A DNA stretch of 64,000 nucleotides from Sediminicola luteus (GTDB lineage Bacteria > Bacteroidota > Bacteroidia > Flavobacteriales > Flavobacteriaceae). Of this stretch, positions 1 to 8,960 are shown piece after piece. A program made the position numbers and the translations under genes. The DNA lies in contig NZ_NBWU01000005.1 of NCBI RefSeq assembly GCF_002514735.1, positions 434,001 to 498,000 on the forward strand. The letters are read 5' to 3'. The notes beneath the pieces are model-generated. The model saw nothing but the letters and a program-made list of their open reading frames with translations, ran no database searches and was not told the DNA's origin. Position 1 is the stretch's first letter; every line of letters begins with the position of its first letter.

Positions 1-255
1 CTTGTCCATAGGAATATTGATGAAAGCTTCCAAAAATTGCCAACCATCCATTACTGGCATATTGATGTCAAGAAATATGACGTCGGGCATCCGTTTTTTT
101 TGGGTAAGGCTACGTTCAATATCGTCCAAGGCGGTTTTTCCGTTACAGAAAGGGGTTACCCCACCTGAAAAGCCTATTTGGCTCAGTAATTTCCGCAGTC
201 CGAAAACAATAATCGGATCATCGTCGATAATGTAGACCGATTTAGCGAATGTCAT
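1..255 (-). CDS. Response regulator receiver-domain protein (partial, C-terminus outside window)
   Basis: Translating the minus strand from ATG at 255 gives a CheY-like receiver domain: an N-terminal VYIIDDDP strand with the acidic Asp cluster, then IFLDINMPVMDGW, where the Asp of FLD is the expected phosphoacceptor. The first 85 codons are present and the gene leaves the window at base 1, so any output domain cannot be seen. The start overlaps the 3' end of the upstream histidine kinase by 14 bases, which indicates translational coupling and a cognate kinase/regulator pair. Receiver-only regulators are common beside PAS kinases in this lineage, but a DNA-binding regulator is equally possible. 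Confidence 0.85.
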   Translation of the reverse strand, partial: MTFAKSVYIIDDDPIIVFGLRKLLSQIGFSGGVTPFCNGKTALDDIERSLTQKKRMPDVIFLDINMPVMDGWQFLEAFINIPMDK

Positions 256-1705
256 GAAAATACACTTTAAAGACCGTACCAATACCTGGTTCACTGTTGC
301 ATTTTATCCTTCCGCCAATGGCTTCGATCTCGTTTTTGGTTCTGAATAGTCCGAGCCCCCTACTTTCTGGGGTTTCGTGAAAGGTCTTGTACATGCCGAA
401 TAATTTTTCCCCATCTTTTTCCAGATCAATACCAATGCCGTTGTCTTCGATCCTTAGAAAAATGGATCCTGGGGTTTGGGTGGCACAGATTTGAATAAAG
501 GGGTTGCGTTCGGGATGTTTGAATTTTATGGCGTTGCTGATCAGGTTTCGGAATAGGTTTTCTATATAGCTTGGAAATCCTTTAACGGTTAATCCATCAG
601 GGATTTCTTGGTGGATCAGGGCATTGTTTTTTTCGATCAGTTGCTCCATTTCCATGCGAACTCTGGCCAAACTTTCACCAAGGTTCACATCGACCAATTC
701 ATAGTCGCGGCTTTTGTTAATGGTTACTACATCGTTCAAATTGTCAATGGTATCCAATAAGTGATCGGAGGCGTCGGTTAACATGCCAATAATCTTGTCT
801 TGCTCTTTTTCGTCCCCTTCTTCATTTAAAAATGATAACAGCATAGAGAAGTTTGCCGATTGCGAACGGATGTTATGGGAGACGATATGGGCAAAATCGA
901 TGAGTTTTTTGTTCTGTTCGGCAGAAAGATTGATCAATTTATGCAGCTCTTCCTCTTTTTTCTTTCGATTGCTGATGTCGTGACTAAACCCGACCAGTCC
1001 GATTACATTGCCGTTTTCGGAACGTAACGGAATTTTTGAGGAAAGTACCGTCATGGCGGGTTTACCTTTTCTATGGATGGTGGTTTCCCTGTCTATTATC
1101 GGTCGCATGGAGGTCATCACCTCTATATCTTCCATACGGCTTTCTTGGGCATCTTCTTTTTCGAAAATGTCGTAATCGTCCTTGCCAATGACTTCGTCTT
1201 CAAAGTGGTAACCGCAAAAAGCTACCTCCGCTTGGTTGGCCAAAATACGTTTCGAGTTTTTGTCCTTAATATATACGTTTAGGGGAAGGTGGTCTATTAA
1301 GGTACGTAAGGTCTCGGCCTCTTCCATAATGGCGTTGTCCTGAACCACGGTAGTCGTAATGTCTTCTACCTCAAGAATGAGACCTATGATGTTTTCATGG
1401 TCGTCGTACCAAGGTACGAGTACCCATTCGATCCATTGCGCCCCATTTTTGGTCTGTACAAGTTCGCGACCTCGATTTTTGGCCTTACCGCGAAGCGCGG
1501 CATGCATTTGTTTAAGCCATTTGTCGGAAATATTATCGAATAGAGCATGTACGCTCTCACCTTTTAAATCGCGCTTACCATATCCGAAGCATTCGACCAT
1601 ACGGTCCGAGGCTAAGGAAACATGTAAGGTGGTGTCTACAAAAGCTACCGCCCTGGGCAATTGCCTTATGTAGTAGGCTTGGGTATGTTGTTGTGTCTTA
1701 CGCAA
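242..1705 (-). CDS. PAS-domain sensor histidine kinase
   Basis: A 487-residue protein with two PAS/PAC regions (about residues 14-118 and 130-250), a dimerisation/phosphoacceptor helix and a HATPase_c domain. The putative phosphoacceptor is His277 in VSHNIRSQ, a variant of the usual SHELRTP H-box. The N-box (NLISNAIKF, about 387-395), G1 box (DNGIGID, 421-427) and G2 box (RGLGL, 449-453) are intact, so ATP binding and autophosphorylation are expected. There is no signal peptide or membrane segment, so it probably senses a cytosolic cue through the PAS domains. It is coupled to the overlapping response regulator. The ligand cannot be read from the sequence. Confidence 0.9.
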   Translation of the reverse strand: MRKTQQHTQAYYIRQLPRAVAFVDTTLHVSLASDRMVECFGYGKRDLKGESVHALFDNISDKWLKQMHAALRGKAKNRGRELVQTKNGAQWIEWVLVPWYDDHENIIGLILEVEDITTTVVQDNAIMEEAETLRTLIDHLPLNVYIKDKNSKRILANQAEVAFCGYHFEDEVIGKDDYDIFEKEDAQESRMEDIEVMTSMRPIIDRETTIHRKGKPAMTVLSSKIPLRSENGNVIGLVGFSHDISNRKKKEEELHKLINLSAEQNKKLIDFAHIVSHNIRSQSANFSMLLSFLNEEGDEKEQDKIIGMLTDASDHLLDTIDNLNDVVTINKSRDYELVDVNLGESLARVRMEMEQLIEKNNALIHQEIPDGLTVKGFPSYIENLFRNLISNAIKFKHPERNPFIQICATQTPGSIFLRIEDNGIGIDLEKDGEKLFGMYKTFHETPESRGLGLFRTKNEIEAIGGRIKCNSEPGIGTVFKVYFHDIR

Positions 1706-1742
1706 TTTAAAATCAGTAATTTCCTACTAATATAAATATGCA

Positions 1743-1804
1743 TGTAGGTAAAAACCTACAATTGTTGTAAATATGTAAATTGCTGTGGTGTAGGTGTAAA
1801 AACC
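1743..1804. promoter_or_regulatory. Candidate operator upstream of the kinase gene
   Basis: The gap between the kinase start and coaD holds a perfect inverted repeat TGTAGGT-AAAA-ACCTACA (1743-1760). The same half-site TGTAGGT recurs at 1789-1795, also followed by an A-rich ACC tract. The position just upstream of the kinase start suits autoregulation by the partner regulator. Only the repeats are seen; regulator binding is inferred. Confidence 0.35.
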
Positions 1805-1884
1805 AAATATTTGATCGTTGAAATACCTAAACGTTTTAGAATAAAAGCAAAGGGTTCGTTTTTGAGGGAATTTGCCGCAATACC

Positions 1885-2343
1885 TTAATGGCTTTTAACT
1901 GCCTTCGGTACCAAACCACTATAGTCGCCCCCATAGCGCATTACTTCCCTAACGATAGAAGAGCTGATAAACGATTTACCCGAGGAGGTTAATAAGAAAA
2001 CGGTCTCGATTTCCGATAATTTGCGATTGGTGTGGGCAATGGCTTTTTCAAATTCAAAATCGGCCGGGTTTCGCAGGCCCCTCAAAATAAATTGGGCATC
2101 GATTTCTTTGCAAAAGTCTACGGTAAGTCCTTCGTAGGTCATTACGGTAATGTTGGGGATTTGTGCAAAGGTTTCTTCTACAAAGGCTTTGCGTTGTTCT
2201 TGTTCGAACATGTATTTTTTTTGCACGTTTATCCCGATGGCGATAACCAATTCATCGAAAAGGGTTACCCCACGTTGAATAATGTCTACATGCCCCAAGG
2301 TAATAGGGTCGAAAGATCCGGGAAATATCGCTTTTCGTTTCAT
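1885..2343 (-). CDS. coaD: Phosphopantetheine adenylyltransferase
   Basis: A 152-residue protein of the usual CoaD length. It transfers AMP from ATP to 4'-phosphopantetheine, giving dephospho-CoA, the penultimate step of coenzyme A synthesis. The nucleotidyltransferase signature GSFDPITLGH lies at residues 9-18. The C-terminal ISSSIVRE segment of the second conserved nucleotide-binding region is present, as is FLLTSS before it. It lies 37 bases after ddl on the same strand and is probably co-transcribed with it. The assignment is secure; no odd features are seen. Confidence 0.95.
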   Translation of the reverse strand: MKRKAIFPGSFDPITLGHVDIIQRGVTLFDELVIAIGINVQKKYMFEQEQRKAFVEETFAQIPNITVMTYEGLTVDFCKEIDAQFILRGLRNPADFEFEKAIAHTNRKLSEIETVFLLTSSGKSFISSSIVREVMRYGGDYSGLVPKAVKSH

Positions 2344-2380
2344 AACTCATTTTTTGGGAACAGGCCTTTGGTCTAAGGTA

Positions 2381-3358
2381 CTACTTTTTAAGGGCTTCGG
2401 TTAGGGCATTGTCGAATAATTCGGCCAAGGGTATTCCGGCTTCTGCCGCTTGTTGGGGCAATAAACTCTGTTCGGTAAGCCCAGGCGTGGTATTCATTTC
2501 AAGCATAAACGGGTTGCCGTCGACTATGATGAATTCTGATCGCGAAAAACCTTTCATGCCCAAAACCTCATAGGCCTTCTGGGCCAAGGCCGAAATCTTG
2601 TCGGTCATTTCCTGTGGAATGCGTGCCGGGGTGTATTCGGTAGACCCGCCCTCGTATTTGGCCTTATAATCGAACCAATCGCCATGGGGTACGATCTCGG
2701 TTATAGGTAATACCTTGGTCTTGCCTTTATAGGTAATAACCCCGACCGATACTTCGGTGCCATCCAGAAAAGCCTCAATCAAAACCTGATCGTCTTCGGC
2801 AAATGCGTTGGCCAGTGCCTGATCCAGTTCTTCTTTTTTATAAATCTTGCTTGTTCCCATACTGCTGCCAGCCCTATTGGCTTTTACAAAGCAGGGTAGG
2901 CCTACCTTGGCTAGAATAGCATCGGCATCTATGGGGTCGCCCTCATTCAAATAAACCGATTCGGCCGATCGTATGCCATAGGCCTTCAACACACTTAACA
3001 GGTCCCTTTTGTTAAAGGTTAGCGCGGCCTGATAAAAATCACAAGCGGTTTGGGGTATGCCCAACATTTCTAAATAGGCCTGCATATAGCCATCTTCCCC
3101 AGGGGTGCCGTGTATGGCGTTGAAAACCACTTCGAATTTGATTTTCTCCCCATGGATGAATGCCGAAAAATCACCTTTGTCGATTTCGACCTTTTGACCA
3201 TTGTCCAAAAGCACGTACCAGGCTTCCTTGGCGATAATAACCTTATACGGATTATAGCTGTTCCGATCTAGGTACTGGTACACCACAGATCCACTCTTAA
3301 TAGAGATATCATATTCGGTGGAATACCCACCCATTATTATGGCAACGTTTTTCTTCAT
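2381..3358 (-). CDS. ddl: D-alanine--D-alanine ligase
   Basis: An ATP-grasp ligase of about 325 residues that joins two D-Ala molecules for peptidoglycan precursor synthesis in the cytosol. Visible features are the N-terminal GGYSTEYDIS loop, the ATP-grasp segments FVKANRAGSSMG and EAFLDGTEVSVG, and the C-terminal metal/ATP-binding LEMNTTPGLTEQS. The reading frame extends upstream to a TTG at 3364, but the ATG at 3358 is preferred. It is followed by coaD and is divergent from the PASTA/pseudouridine synthase pair, a neighbourhood that suits a cell-envelope gene. Confidence 0.95.
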   Translation of the reverse strand: MKKNVAIIMGGYSTEYDISIKSGSVVYQYLDRNSYNPYKVIIAKEAWYVLLDNGQKVEIDKGDFSAFIHGEKIKFEVVFNAIHGTPGEDGYMQAYLEMLGIPQTACDFYQAALTFNKRDLLSVLKAYGIRSAESVYLNEGDPIDADAILAKVGLPCFVKANRAGSSMGTSKIYKKEELDQALANAFAEDDQVLIEAFLDGTEVSVGVITYKGKTKVLPITEIVPHGDWFDYKAKYEGGSTEYTPARIPQEMTDKISALAQKAYEVLGMKGFSRSEFIIVDGNPFMLEMNTTPGLTEQSLLPQQAAEAGIPLAELFDNALTEALKK

Positions 3359-3487
3359 CTTCAAAAGTTTGTTCGGTCCTTCACAAATATCCAGTATTTA
3401 CCCCAAAAGATGAAGCGGTAGTCTCAAATTATTATCGGCAAATATCCATTTGACGAAAAGGTGGGCCACCCTCTGGTATGGGTTTTA

Positions 3488-3495
3488 TATATTTG
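3488..3495 (+). promoter_or_regulatory. Candidate -7 promoter element of the PASTA gene
   Basis: TATATTTG matches the Bacteroidota -7 consensus TAnnTTTG and lies 17 bases before the ATG at 3513. No TTTG is found at the expected -33 spacing. The motif falls inside the longer reading frame starting at TTG 3450, which argues for the downstream ATG. Confidence 0.45.
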
Positions 3496-3512
3496 CCATC
3501 AAAGTAGCTAGC

Positions 3513-4100
3513 ATGCGGAATTTTTTCAATTTCTTAAAAAGTCGGTCGTTTTTGATCCAGTTGGGTTTGGCTTTTGCCGTAACCGTGGCCATCGTTTATG
3601 GGGGATTACAATGGTTGAAGAGCTCTACCCATCATGGCGAGTTTATAACCGTGCCCGATCTTTCGCGACTGTCGGTTATGGAAATGCGTGCGGCCATTGA
3701 AGAGGCCGATCTGCGTTACGAAGTGGTCGATTCGGCCAACTATAACCCAAAGTATCCGCGTTTTTCCATTATCGATCAAGACCCAAGGGCAGGCGATAAG
3801 GTGAAAAAGAACCGTACGATTTATGTAAACGTAAACCCATCGGGCTATAAAAAGGTAAGTGTACCCAAGATTATACAGGTAACCCGTCGTAATGCTACCG
3901 CCAAGTTAAGGGCCGTTGGCTTAGATGTGGGGCAGGTGACCTATATACCCGAGCTGGGGAAAGACATGGTGTACCGCATCAAATACAAGGGTAAGGATAT
4001 TTCGCCGGGCTATAAGTTGCCCAAGACCTCGAAGATTGAGCTGGTCTGTGGTAATGGCAGTATTACCGAAAAGGCCAAAGTACAAGCCGATTCGGAATAA
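3513..4100 (+). CDS. PASTA domain membrane protein
   Basis: About 195 residues from the preferred ATG: a short basic N-terminus, one transmembrane helix (about residues 13-35, ending in GGLQWL), then two PASTA domains (roughly 42-110 and 115-185), the first beginning FITVPDLSRLSVMEMRAAIE and the second KVSVPKIIQV. PASTA domains bind peptidoglycan fragments, usually on Ser/Thr kinases or penicillin-binding proteins. Here there is no kinase or transpeptidase domain, so this is a stand-alone membrane-anchored PASTA protein facing the periplasm. It stands divergent to ddl and is only 2 bases from the pseudouridine synthase gene, so it is likely co-transcribed with it. The precise role is unknown. 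Confidence 0.85.
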   Translation: MRNFFNFLKSRSFLIQLGLAFAVTVAIVYGGLQWLKSSTHHGEFITVPDLSRLSVMEMRAAIEEADLRYEVVDSANYNPKYPRFSIIDQDPRAGDKVKKNRTIYVNVNPSGYKKVSVPKIIQVTRRNATAKLRAVGLDVGQVTYIPELGKDMVYRIKYKGKDISPGYKLPKTSKIELVCGNGSITEKAKVQADSE

Positions 4101-4102
4101 GT

Positions 4103-5128
4103 ATGGAAAATACCGATACTTGGGAGGCCACCGATGGGCTTCACGAACATCATCATTTTGTGGCCGGCAAGGGGCAGTCGCCCTTACGCATCGATAAGTT
4201 TTTATTGGATCGTTTAGAGAATACCACCAGATCTAAAATAAAGCAAGCGGCCAAAGATGGCCATGTATGGGTGAACGGTAGCCCGGTGAAACAAAATTAT
4301 AAGGTAAAGCCAGATGATGCCATAAAGGTTTTATTCGCCCATCCGCCCTACGAAAACCTGTTGACCCCAGAAGATATTCCGCTCGATGTGGTCTATGAAG
4401 ACGATGCCGTGCTTGTGGTAAACAAACCTGCCGGGATGGTGGTACATCCGGGGCATGGGAATTATTCGGGTACTTTGGTCAATGCGCTTATCCATCATAT
4501 AGAAAACCTGCCTAATAATGCCGACCAACGCCCGGGCTTGGTGCATAGGATCGATAAAGATACTACCGGATTATTGGTCGTGGCCAAAACCGAGCATGCC
4601 ATGACGCATTTGGCCCAGCAGTTTTTTGAAAAGAGTACCCAGCGCGAATATATCGCTTTGGTCTGGGGGCATATAGCCGCCGATAAGGGGACCGTGGAAG
4701 GGCATATTGGGCGTAACCCCAAAAATAGGTTGCAAATGCAGGTGTTCCCAGAAGGCGAACAGGGCAAAGAAGCCGTTACCCATTTCGAGGTGCTCGAGCG
4801 TTTAGGCTATGTCACTCTAGTGAAATGCTGGTTGGAGACCGGTCGTACCCACCAAATCCGTGTCCATATGAAGCATATTGGACATACATTGTTCAACGAT
4901 GAACGCTACGGAGGCGAGAAAATATTGAAGGGCACCACCTTTACCAAATACAAGCAGTTCGTAGAAAATGCTTTTAAGGTATTGCCGCGGCAGGCGCTGC
5001 ATGCCAAGACCTTAGGCTTTATACATCCGGTGACCGGGGAGAAAATGTCCTTTGATTCCGAGATTCCTGAAGATATGGTGGCCTGTATCGAAAAATGGCG
5101 CAATTATGCCAAGCACAGCCAAGCATAG
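4103..5128 (+). CDS. rluD: RluD/RluA-family 23S rRNA pseudouridine synthase
   Basis: 341 residues: an N-terminal S4 RNA-binding domain (about 25-85, with KIKQAAKDGHVWVNG), then the pseudouridine synthase catalytic domain containing PGLVHRIDKDTTGLLVVAK, whose Asp in HRIDKDT is the family's catalytic nucleophile. The C-terminal GRTHQIRVHM motif is also intact. The family isomerises uridine in rRNA; RluD-type targets in the 23S helix 69 loop are inferred from the architecture, not proven. It starts two bases after the PASTA gene's stop. Confidence 0.9.
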   Translation: MENTDTWEATDGLHEHHHFVAGKGQSPLRIDKFLLDRLENTTRSKIKQAAKDGHVWVNGSPVKQNYKVKPDDAIKVLFAHPPYENLLTPEDIPLDVVYEDDAVLVVNKPAGMVVHPGHGNYSGTLVNALIHHIENLPNNADQRPGLVHRIDKDTTGLLVVAKTEHAMTHLAQQFFEKSTQREYIALVWGHIAADKGTVEGHIGRNPKNRLQMQVFPEGEQGKEAVTHFEVLERLGYVTLVKCWLETGRTHQIRVHMKHIGHTLFNDERYGGEKILKGTTFTKYKQFVENAFKVLPRQALHAKTLGFIHPVTGEKMSFDSEIPEDMVACIEKWRNYAKHSQA

Positions 5129-5218
5129 GTGTTCCCTATACTTTTATTGAAAAACAATTAGATGGCTGGGCCCGTTTTTTCTAAATAGGTCTTACTTTTA
5201 TACTATAATCATAACGCC

Positions 5219-5980
5219 ATGAAAATAGTAGTAAGTCCTGCCAAATCCCTTGATTTCGAAACTACCGTACCTACGGATCGCCATAGCCAGCTTTTATTTG
5301 AAAAAGAAGCTACCACCCTTAGTGAGGTGTTGAAGAAAAAGCGTCCGGTGACCTTGTCGAAGCTTATGGGAATATCGCCCAAATTGGCCGAGCTGAACTG
5401 GCAACGTAATCAAGATTTCGCTTTTCCGTTCACTACCGAAAATGCCCGTCAGGCGGTATTTGCCTTTAGTGGCGATGTGTACCAAGGTTTGGATGCCTAT
5501 TCGTTGACTGATGATAAACACGATGCCTTGCAAGATACCTTGCGTATCCTGTCTGGTCAGTATGGCTTGTTAAAACCTTTCGATCTTATGCAACCGTATC
5601 GTTTGGAAATGGGAACGAAAATGACCGTGAACCGGAAGCCCAATCTGTACAAGTTTTGGGGCGATAAAATTACCGATGCCCTCAATGATGAATTGGAAGA
5701 AGGGGAGTTGTTCCTTAACTTGGCCAGTAACGAATATTTTGGGGCTGTGAATACCAAAAAGTTGAAGGTACCCGTGGTAACGCCTATTTTCAAGGACTGG
5801 AAAGGCGATAAGCTAAAAGTGATCAGCTTCTTTGCCAAAAAAGCGCGGGGGGCCATGGTACGATATATTCTCGATAACCAGGTTCAAGATTTGGATGGTG
5901 TTACATCTTTCGATGTCGATGGGTATGGCTTTAGTGAACAGTATACCACAAATGCCATGGAGCCGGTTTTTGTAAGATAA
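5219..5980 (+). CDS. yaaA: Peroxide stress protein YaaA (DUF328)
   Basis: 253 residues, full length for the YaaA family, beginning with the family hallmark MKIVVSPAKSLDF. The PYRLEMGTK segment near residue 130 and the conserved NLASNEYF segment around 175 are also typical. In E. coli YaaA limits intracellular unincorporated iron and protects DNA and proteins from peroxide damage; the fold binds DNA. The gene stands alone between an RluD-type gene and ppc and is followed by a clear terminator hairpin, so it is probably monocistronic. Confidence 0.9.
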   Translation: MKIVVSPAKSLDFETTVPTDRHSQLLFEKEATTLSEVLKKKRPVTLSKLMGISPKLAELNWQRNQDFAFPFTTENARQAVFAFSGDVYQGLDAYSLTDDKHDALQDTLRILSGQYGLLKPFDLMQPYRLEMGTKMTVNRKPNLYKFWGDKITDALNDELEEGELFLNLASNEYFGAVNTKKLKVPVVTPIFKDWKGDKLKVISFFAKKARGAMVRYILDNQVQDLDGVTSFDVDGYGFSEQYTTNAMEPVFVR

Positions 5981-6003
5981 CATCCTGAAAATACAAAATA
6001 GAC

Positions 6004-6030
6004 AAAGGAAGCTTTAGGGCTTCCTTTTTT
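6004..6030 (+). terminator. Intrinsic terminator after yaaA
   Basis: Nine-base stem AAAGGAAGC / GCTTCCTTT with a six-base loop followed by a T run. It lies 24 bases past the yaaA stop. Confidence 0.8.
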
Positions 6031-6098
6031 GTTTCTACAAGGTATGTGTTGTTTAAATAGAAAAGCATTACAACGTTTTCGATTCAAAATGGAAATGG

Positions 6099-6149
6099 AG
6101 AAACAATAAATATATCTTAAATGAAACGTTTATGACGTTTATTGTTTCT
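6099..6149. promoter_or_regulatory. 12-bp inverted repeat upstream of ppc
   Basis: Perfect arms AGAAACAATAAA (6099-6110) and TTTATTGTTTCT (6138-6149) enclose 27 bases. Two direct ACGTTTAT copies lie at 6126-6133 and 6135-6142. A -7-like element TACTTTTG follows at 6181-6188. The rest of the 5981-6325 gap shows no gene. A regulator site controlling ppc is inferred. Confidence 0.4.
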
Positions 6150-6325
6150 AATCGTAAGTGTAATCTAAATATATATTCGGTACTTTTGATTGGCAATGGC
6201 AGGGGTATGTTATAGTGTTAACGGGCCTACATCTTTTAAGAAATTGTTACACCCGTAAAATCAAGGCTAGCATGCCAAAATGAATACAGACCTTTGCCAA
6301 GGAACCATTACAAAAAGAACCACCG

Positions 6326-8881
6326 ATGCGAAAATTACAGCAGGTACGAAGACTGGACGAATTCAAGAAATCCGTTATAAACAAATTCAATATTTATAAC
6401 AGTTTGTTTTTGAATTTGCCTTACACCGACGATGAGAACCTAGGGGCCATGATTCCTATTTTGCTCGATCAGTGTGAAAAAGGATTGGTCGCCGGAAAAG
6501 AGCCCCAGGCCATTCTTGAAGCCTTTTTTACCCAGTTTGCCGAATTGGAAGATGAACGGGATCGTCTCGATTTTATGTTCAAGATCGTGCAATATGTTGA
6601 GCGCCAAGTGGTGTTGTACGATAGTGTAGAAGATGCCGCTTTTCCGAAACTACAAAAGTTTACCAATTCACTGTCAATCAAAGATTATTTTGAACTGGTA
6701 GATCAAAACAAGAACTGGGATAAAATTGCCGAAAAACTCGCTACCTTCAGTGCCCGTATCGTATTAACGGCCCACCCGACCCAATTCTATAGTCCGGCCA
6801 TCTTGGATATAATGTCCAAGCTACGCGATTTGATCGACCATAACGAAATAGACCAAATAGACCAGACCCTACAACAGTTGGGATTGACCTCTTTGATCAA
6901 TTCGAAAAAGCCAACGCCGCTCGAAGAGGCCAAGAATATCATCCATATTCTAAGGCATACCTATTACGACGCGGTGGGGGAATTGTTCCAATATGTAAAA
7001 AACAACATCCGCAAAGAGCATTTCGATAACTACAACATTATTAAATTGGGATTTTGGCCCGGGGGCGACCGTGACGGTAACCCTTTTGTAACCGCTGCCG
7101 TTACCAAACAAGTGGCCGACGAACTTCGTATCAATTTAATGAAGTGTTATTATAACGAACTGAAATCGCTGCGTAAGAATTTGACTTTTAAAGGGGTGCA
7201 GCCGGCCTTGGAGGTTTTGAACCAAAAGCTGTACAAAGCTATGTTCGATCCCGGCTATAAAGTTTCATATGCTACTATTATCGCCCATTTGGAGGAGATC
7301 AAGGTGCAATTGCGCGATCACTACCATAGCTTGTACCAAAAAGAGGTGCAGCAGCTGATCGATAAGGTGCATATTTTTAAGACCCACTTTGCCTCACTGG
7401 ATATACGCCAAGATCATAGTAAGCATTACGAAACCGTACAGGAAGTGCTTAAAAGCCAAGGAGCCATAATGGAAAGTTTGGAAGAACTGGACGATGCTAC
7501 CTTAAAACATTGGTTGCTGGAAAAGGAAATTACCCTGAATCCAGATGATTTTGAAACGCCCATAGTAGCCGATACCCTTACCAATATCATGCAATTGGCC
7601 GAAATCCAAAAATCGAACGGGGAAGCGGGTTGTCATCGCTATATCATCAGTAATTCAGAAGATATTTACTCGGTGCTTTTTGTTTTTGGCCTTTTCCGCT
7701 GGTGTGGCTGGCAAGTAGAAGATATCAGTTTCGATATCGCCCCACTTTTCGAGACCATGAAGGGCATGGAAGCCTCTGAACAGGTAATGCAAGATCTTTT
7801 TGATCTGCCCATCTATCGCGAGCACCTGAAACGACGTCAAGAGACCCATACCATAATGCTCGGTTTTTCCGATGGTACCAAAGATGGGGGCTACCTCAAG
7901 GCCAACTGGTCCATCTTAAAGACCAAAGAGACCTTGAGCAAAGTCTGTAAAGAAAACGGAATTAAAGCCCTTTTCTTTGATGGTAGGGGCGGACCACCGG
8001 CACGTGGTGGTGGTAAAACCCACCGTTTCTATGCGGCCCAAACCAGAGATGTGGCCAACCACGAGATCCAAATGACGGTGCAAGGCCAGACCATTACCAG
8101 TACTTTCGGTACCAAAGAGCAGTTTAGACATAATGCCGAGCAATTGTTAACGGCCGGATTGAGCAATAATATCTTTGGGAAAGAAAATGTGATTTCCCAA
8201 GAACAACGTGCCCTTATCGAAGAATTGTCCGAGTCTAGTTTTGCCAAATACGATGCGCTAAAACAGCATCCTAGTTTTATTCCGTACCTCGAAAATCGCT
8301 CCACCTTGAAATACTATACCAAGGCCAATATTGGTAGTAGGCCGGGTAAAAGGGGCAATAAAAAACAATTGACCCTTTCCGATCTACGTGCTATTTCGTT
8401 CGTGGGATCTTGGAGTCAGTTAAAACAGAACGTACCGGGATATTTTGGTCTGGGAACGGCCCTACAGCAGTTTAAGGATGATGGAAGGCTGGAAACGGTA
8501 AAAGAGCTTTTCCGAGATGTACCATTCTTTAGGGCTTTGATGATGAACAGTATGATGTCTTTGGCCAAGACCAATTTTGAACTGACCAGTTATATGGCCA
8601 ACGATACCGAATTTGGGGACTTCTGGCGTATTTTGAAAACCGAGTACGAATTATCCAAAGCACTCTTGCTGGAAATCTCGGGCCATGAAATACTGATGGA
8701 AGACGAAACCATTTCCCGTGAGTCGGTGCAGATTCGGGAACAAATCGTATTGCCCTTATTGGTTATACAGCAAAATGCCTTGTTCCAGATTGCCAAAGGC
8801 TCCGAATATGCCGAACTCTATTCCAAGATCGTTACCCGATCACTCTATGGCAATATCAACGCCAGTAGAAACTCGGCCTAA
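6326..8881 (+). CDS. ppc: Phosphoenolpyruvate carboxylase
   Basis: 851 residues, slightly shorter than the approximately 880 usual for PEPC. It carboxylates phosphoenolpyruvate to oxaloacetate with bicarbonate, refilling the TCA cycle. All signature segments are visible: VLTAHPTQ with the catalytic His, FWPGGDRDGNP, GFSDGTKDGGYLKANW, the glycine-rich FFDGRGGPPARGGG loop and GSRPGKRG. The gene has its own long upstream region with a 12-bp inverted repeat and is closed by a strong terminator. Allosteric control cannot be judged from sequence. Confidence 0.95.
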   Translation: MRKLQQVRRLDEFKKSVINKFNIYNSLFLNLPYTDDENLGAMIPILLDQCEKGLVAGKEPQAILEAFFTQFAELEDERDRLDFMFKIVQYVERQVVLYDSVEDAAFPKLQKFTNSLSIKDYFELVDQNKNWDKIAEKLATFSARIVLTAHPTQFYSPAILDIMSKLRDLIDHNEIDQIDQTLQQLGLTSLINSKKPTPLEEAKNIIHILRHTYYDAVGELFQYVKNNIRKEHFDNYNIIKLGFWPGGDRDGNPFVTAAVTKQVADELRINLMKCYYNELKSLRKNLTFKGVQPALEVLNQKLYKAMFDPGYKVSYATIIAHLEEIKVQLRDHYHSLYQKEVQQLIDKVHIFKTHFASLDIRQDHSKHYETVQEVLKSQGAIMESLEELDDATLKHWLLEKEITLNPDDFETPIVADTLTNIMQLAEIQKSNGEAGCHRYIISNSEDIYSVLFVFGLFRWCGWQVEDISFDIAPLFETMKGMEASEQVMQDLFDLPIYREHLKRRQETHTIMLGFSDGTKDGGYLKANWSILKTKETLSKVCKENGIKALFFDGRGGPPARGGGKTHRFYAAQTRDVANHEIQMTVQGQTITSTFGTKEQFRHNAEQLLTAGLSNNIFGKENVISQEQRALIEELSESSFAKYDALKQHPSFIPYLENRSTLKYYTKANIGSRPGKRGNKKQLTLSDLRAISFVGSWSQLKQNVPGYFGLGTALQQFKDDGRLETVKELFRDVPFFRALMMNSMMSLAKTNFELTSYMANDTEFGDFWRILKTEYELSKALLLEISGHEILMEDETISRESVQIREQIVLPLLVIQQNALFQIAKGSEYAELYSKIVTRSLYGNINASRNSA

Positions 8882-8924
8882 ACCCGATTTTTGATATAAT
8901 CCGGTGGTACATACCGGTTAAATG

Positions 8925-8960
8925 GCCCGAAAGGTATACCCTATACTTTTCGGGCTTTTT
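8925..8960 (+). terminator. Intrinsic terminator after ppc
   Basis: A 14-base stem (GCCCGAAAGGTATA with TATACTTTTCGGGC, one G-T pair), a three-base loop, then a T run. It overlaps the upstream extension of the next reading frame, which supports the later ATG there. Confidence 0.85.

Noticed and set aside
1-235. Plus-strand frame at the window start
   Set aside because: It is antisense to a clear response-regulator receiver domain.
3450-3512. Upstream TTG start for the PASTA protein
   Set aside because: The added residues are not signal-like and contain the likely -7 promoter element TATATTTG; ATG 3513 gives a normal membrane anchor.
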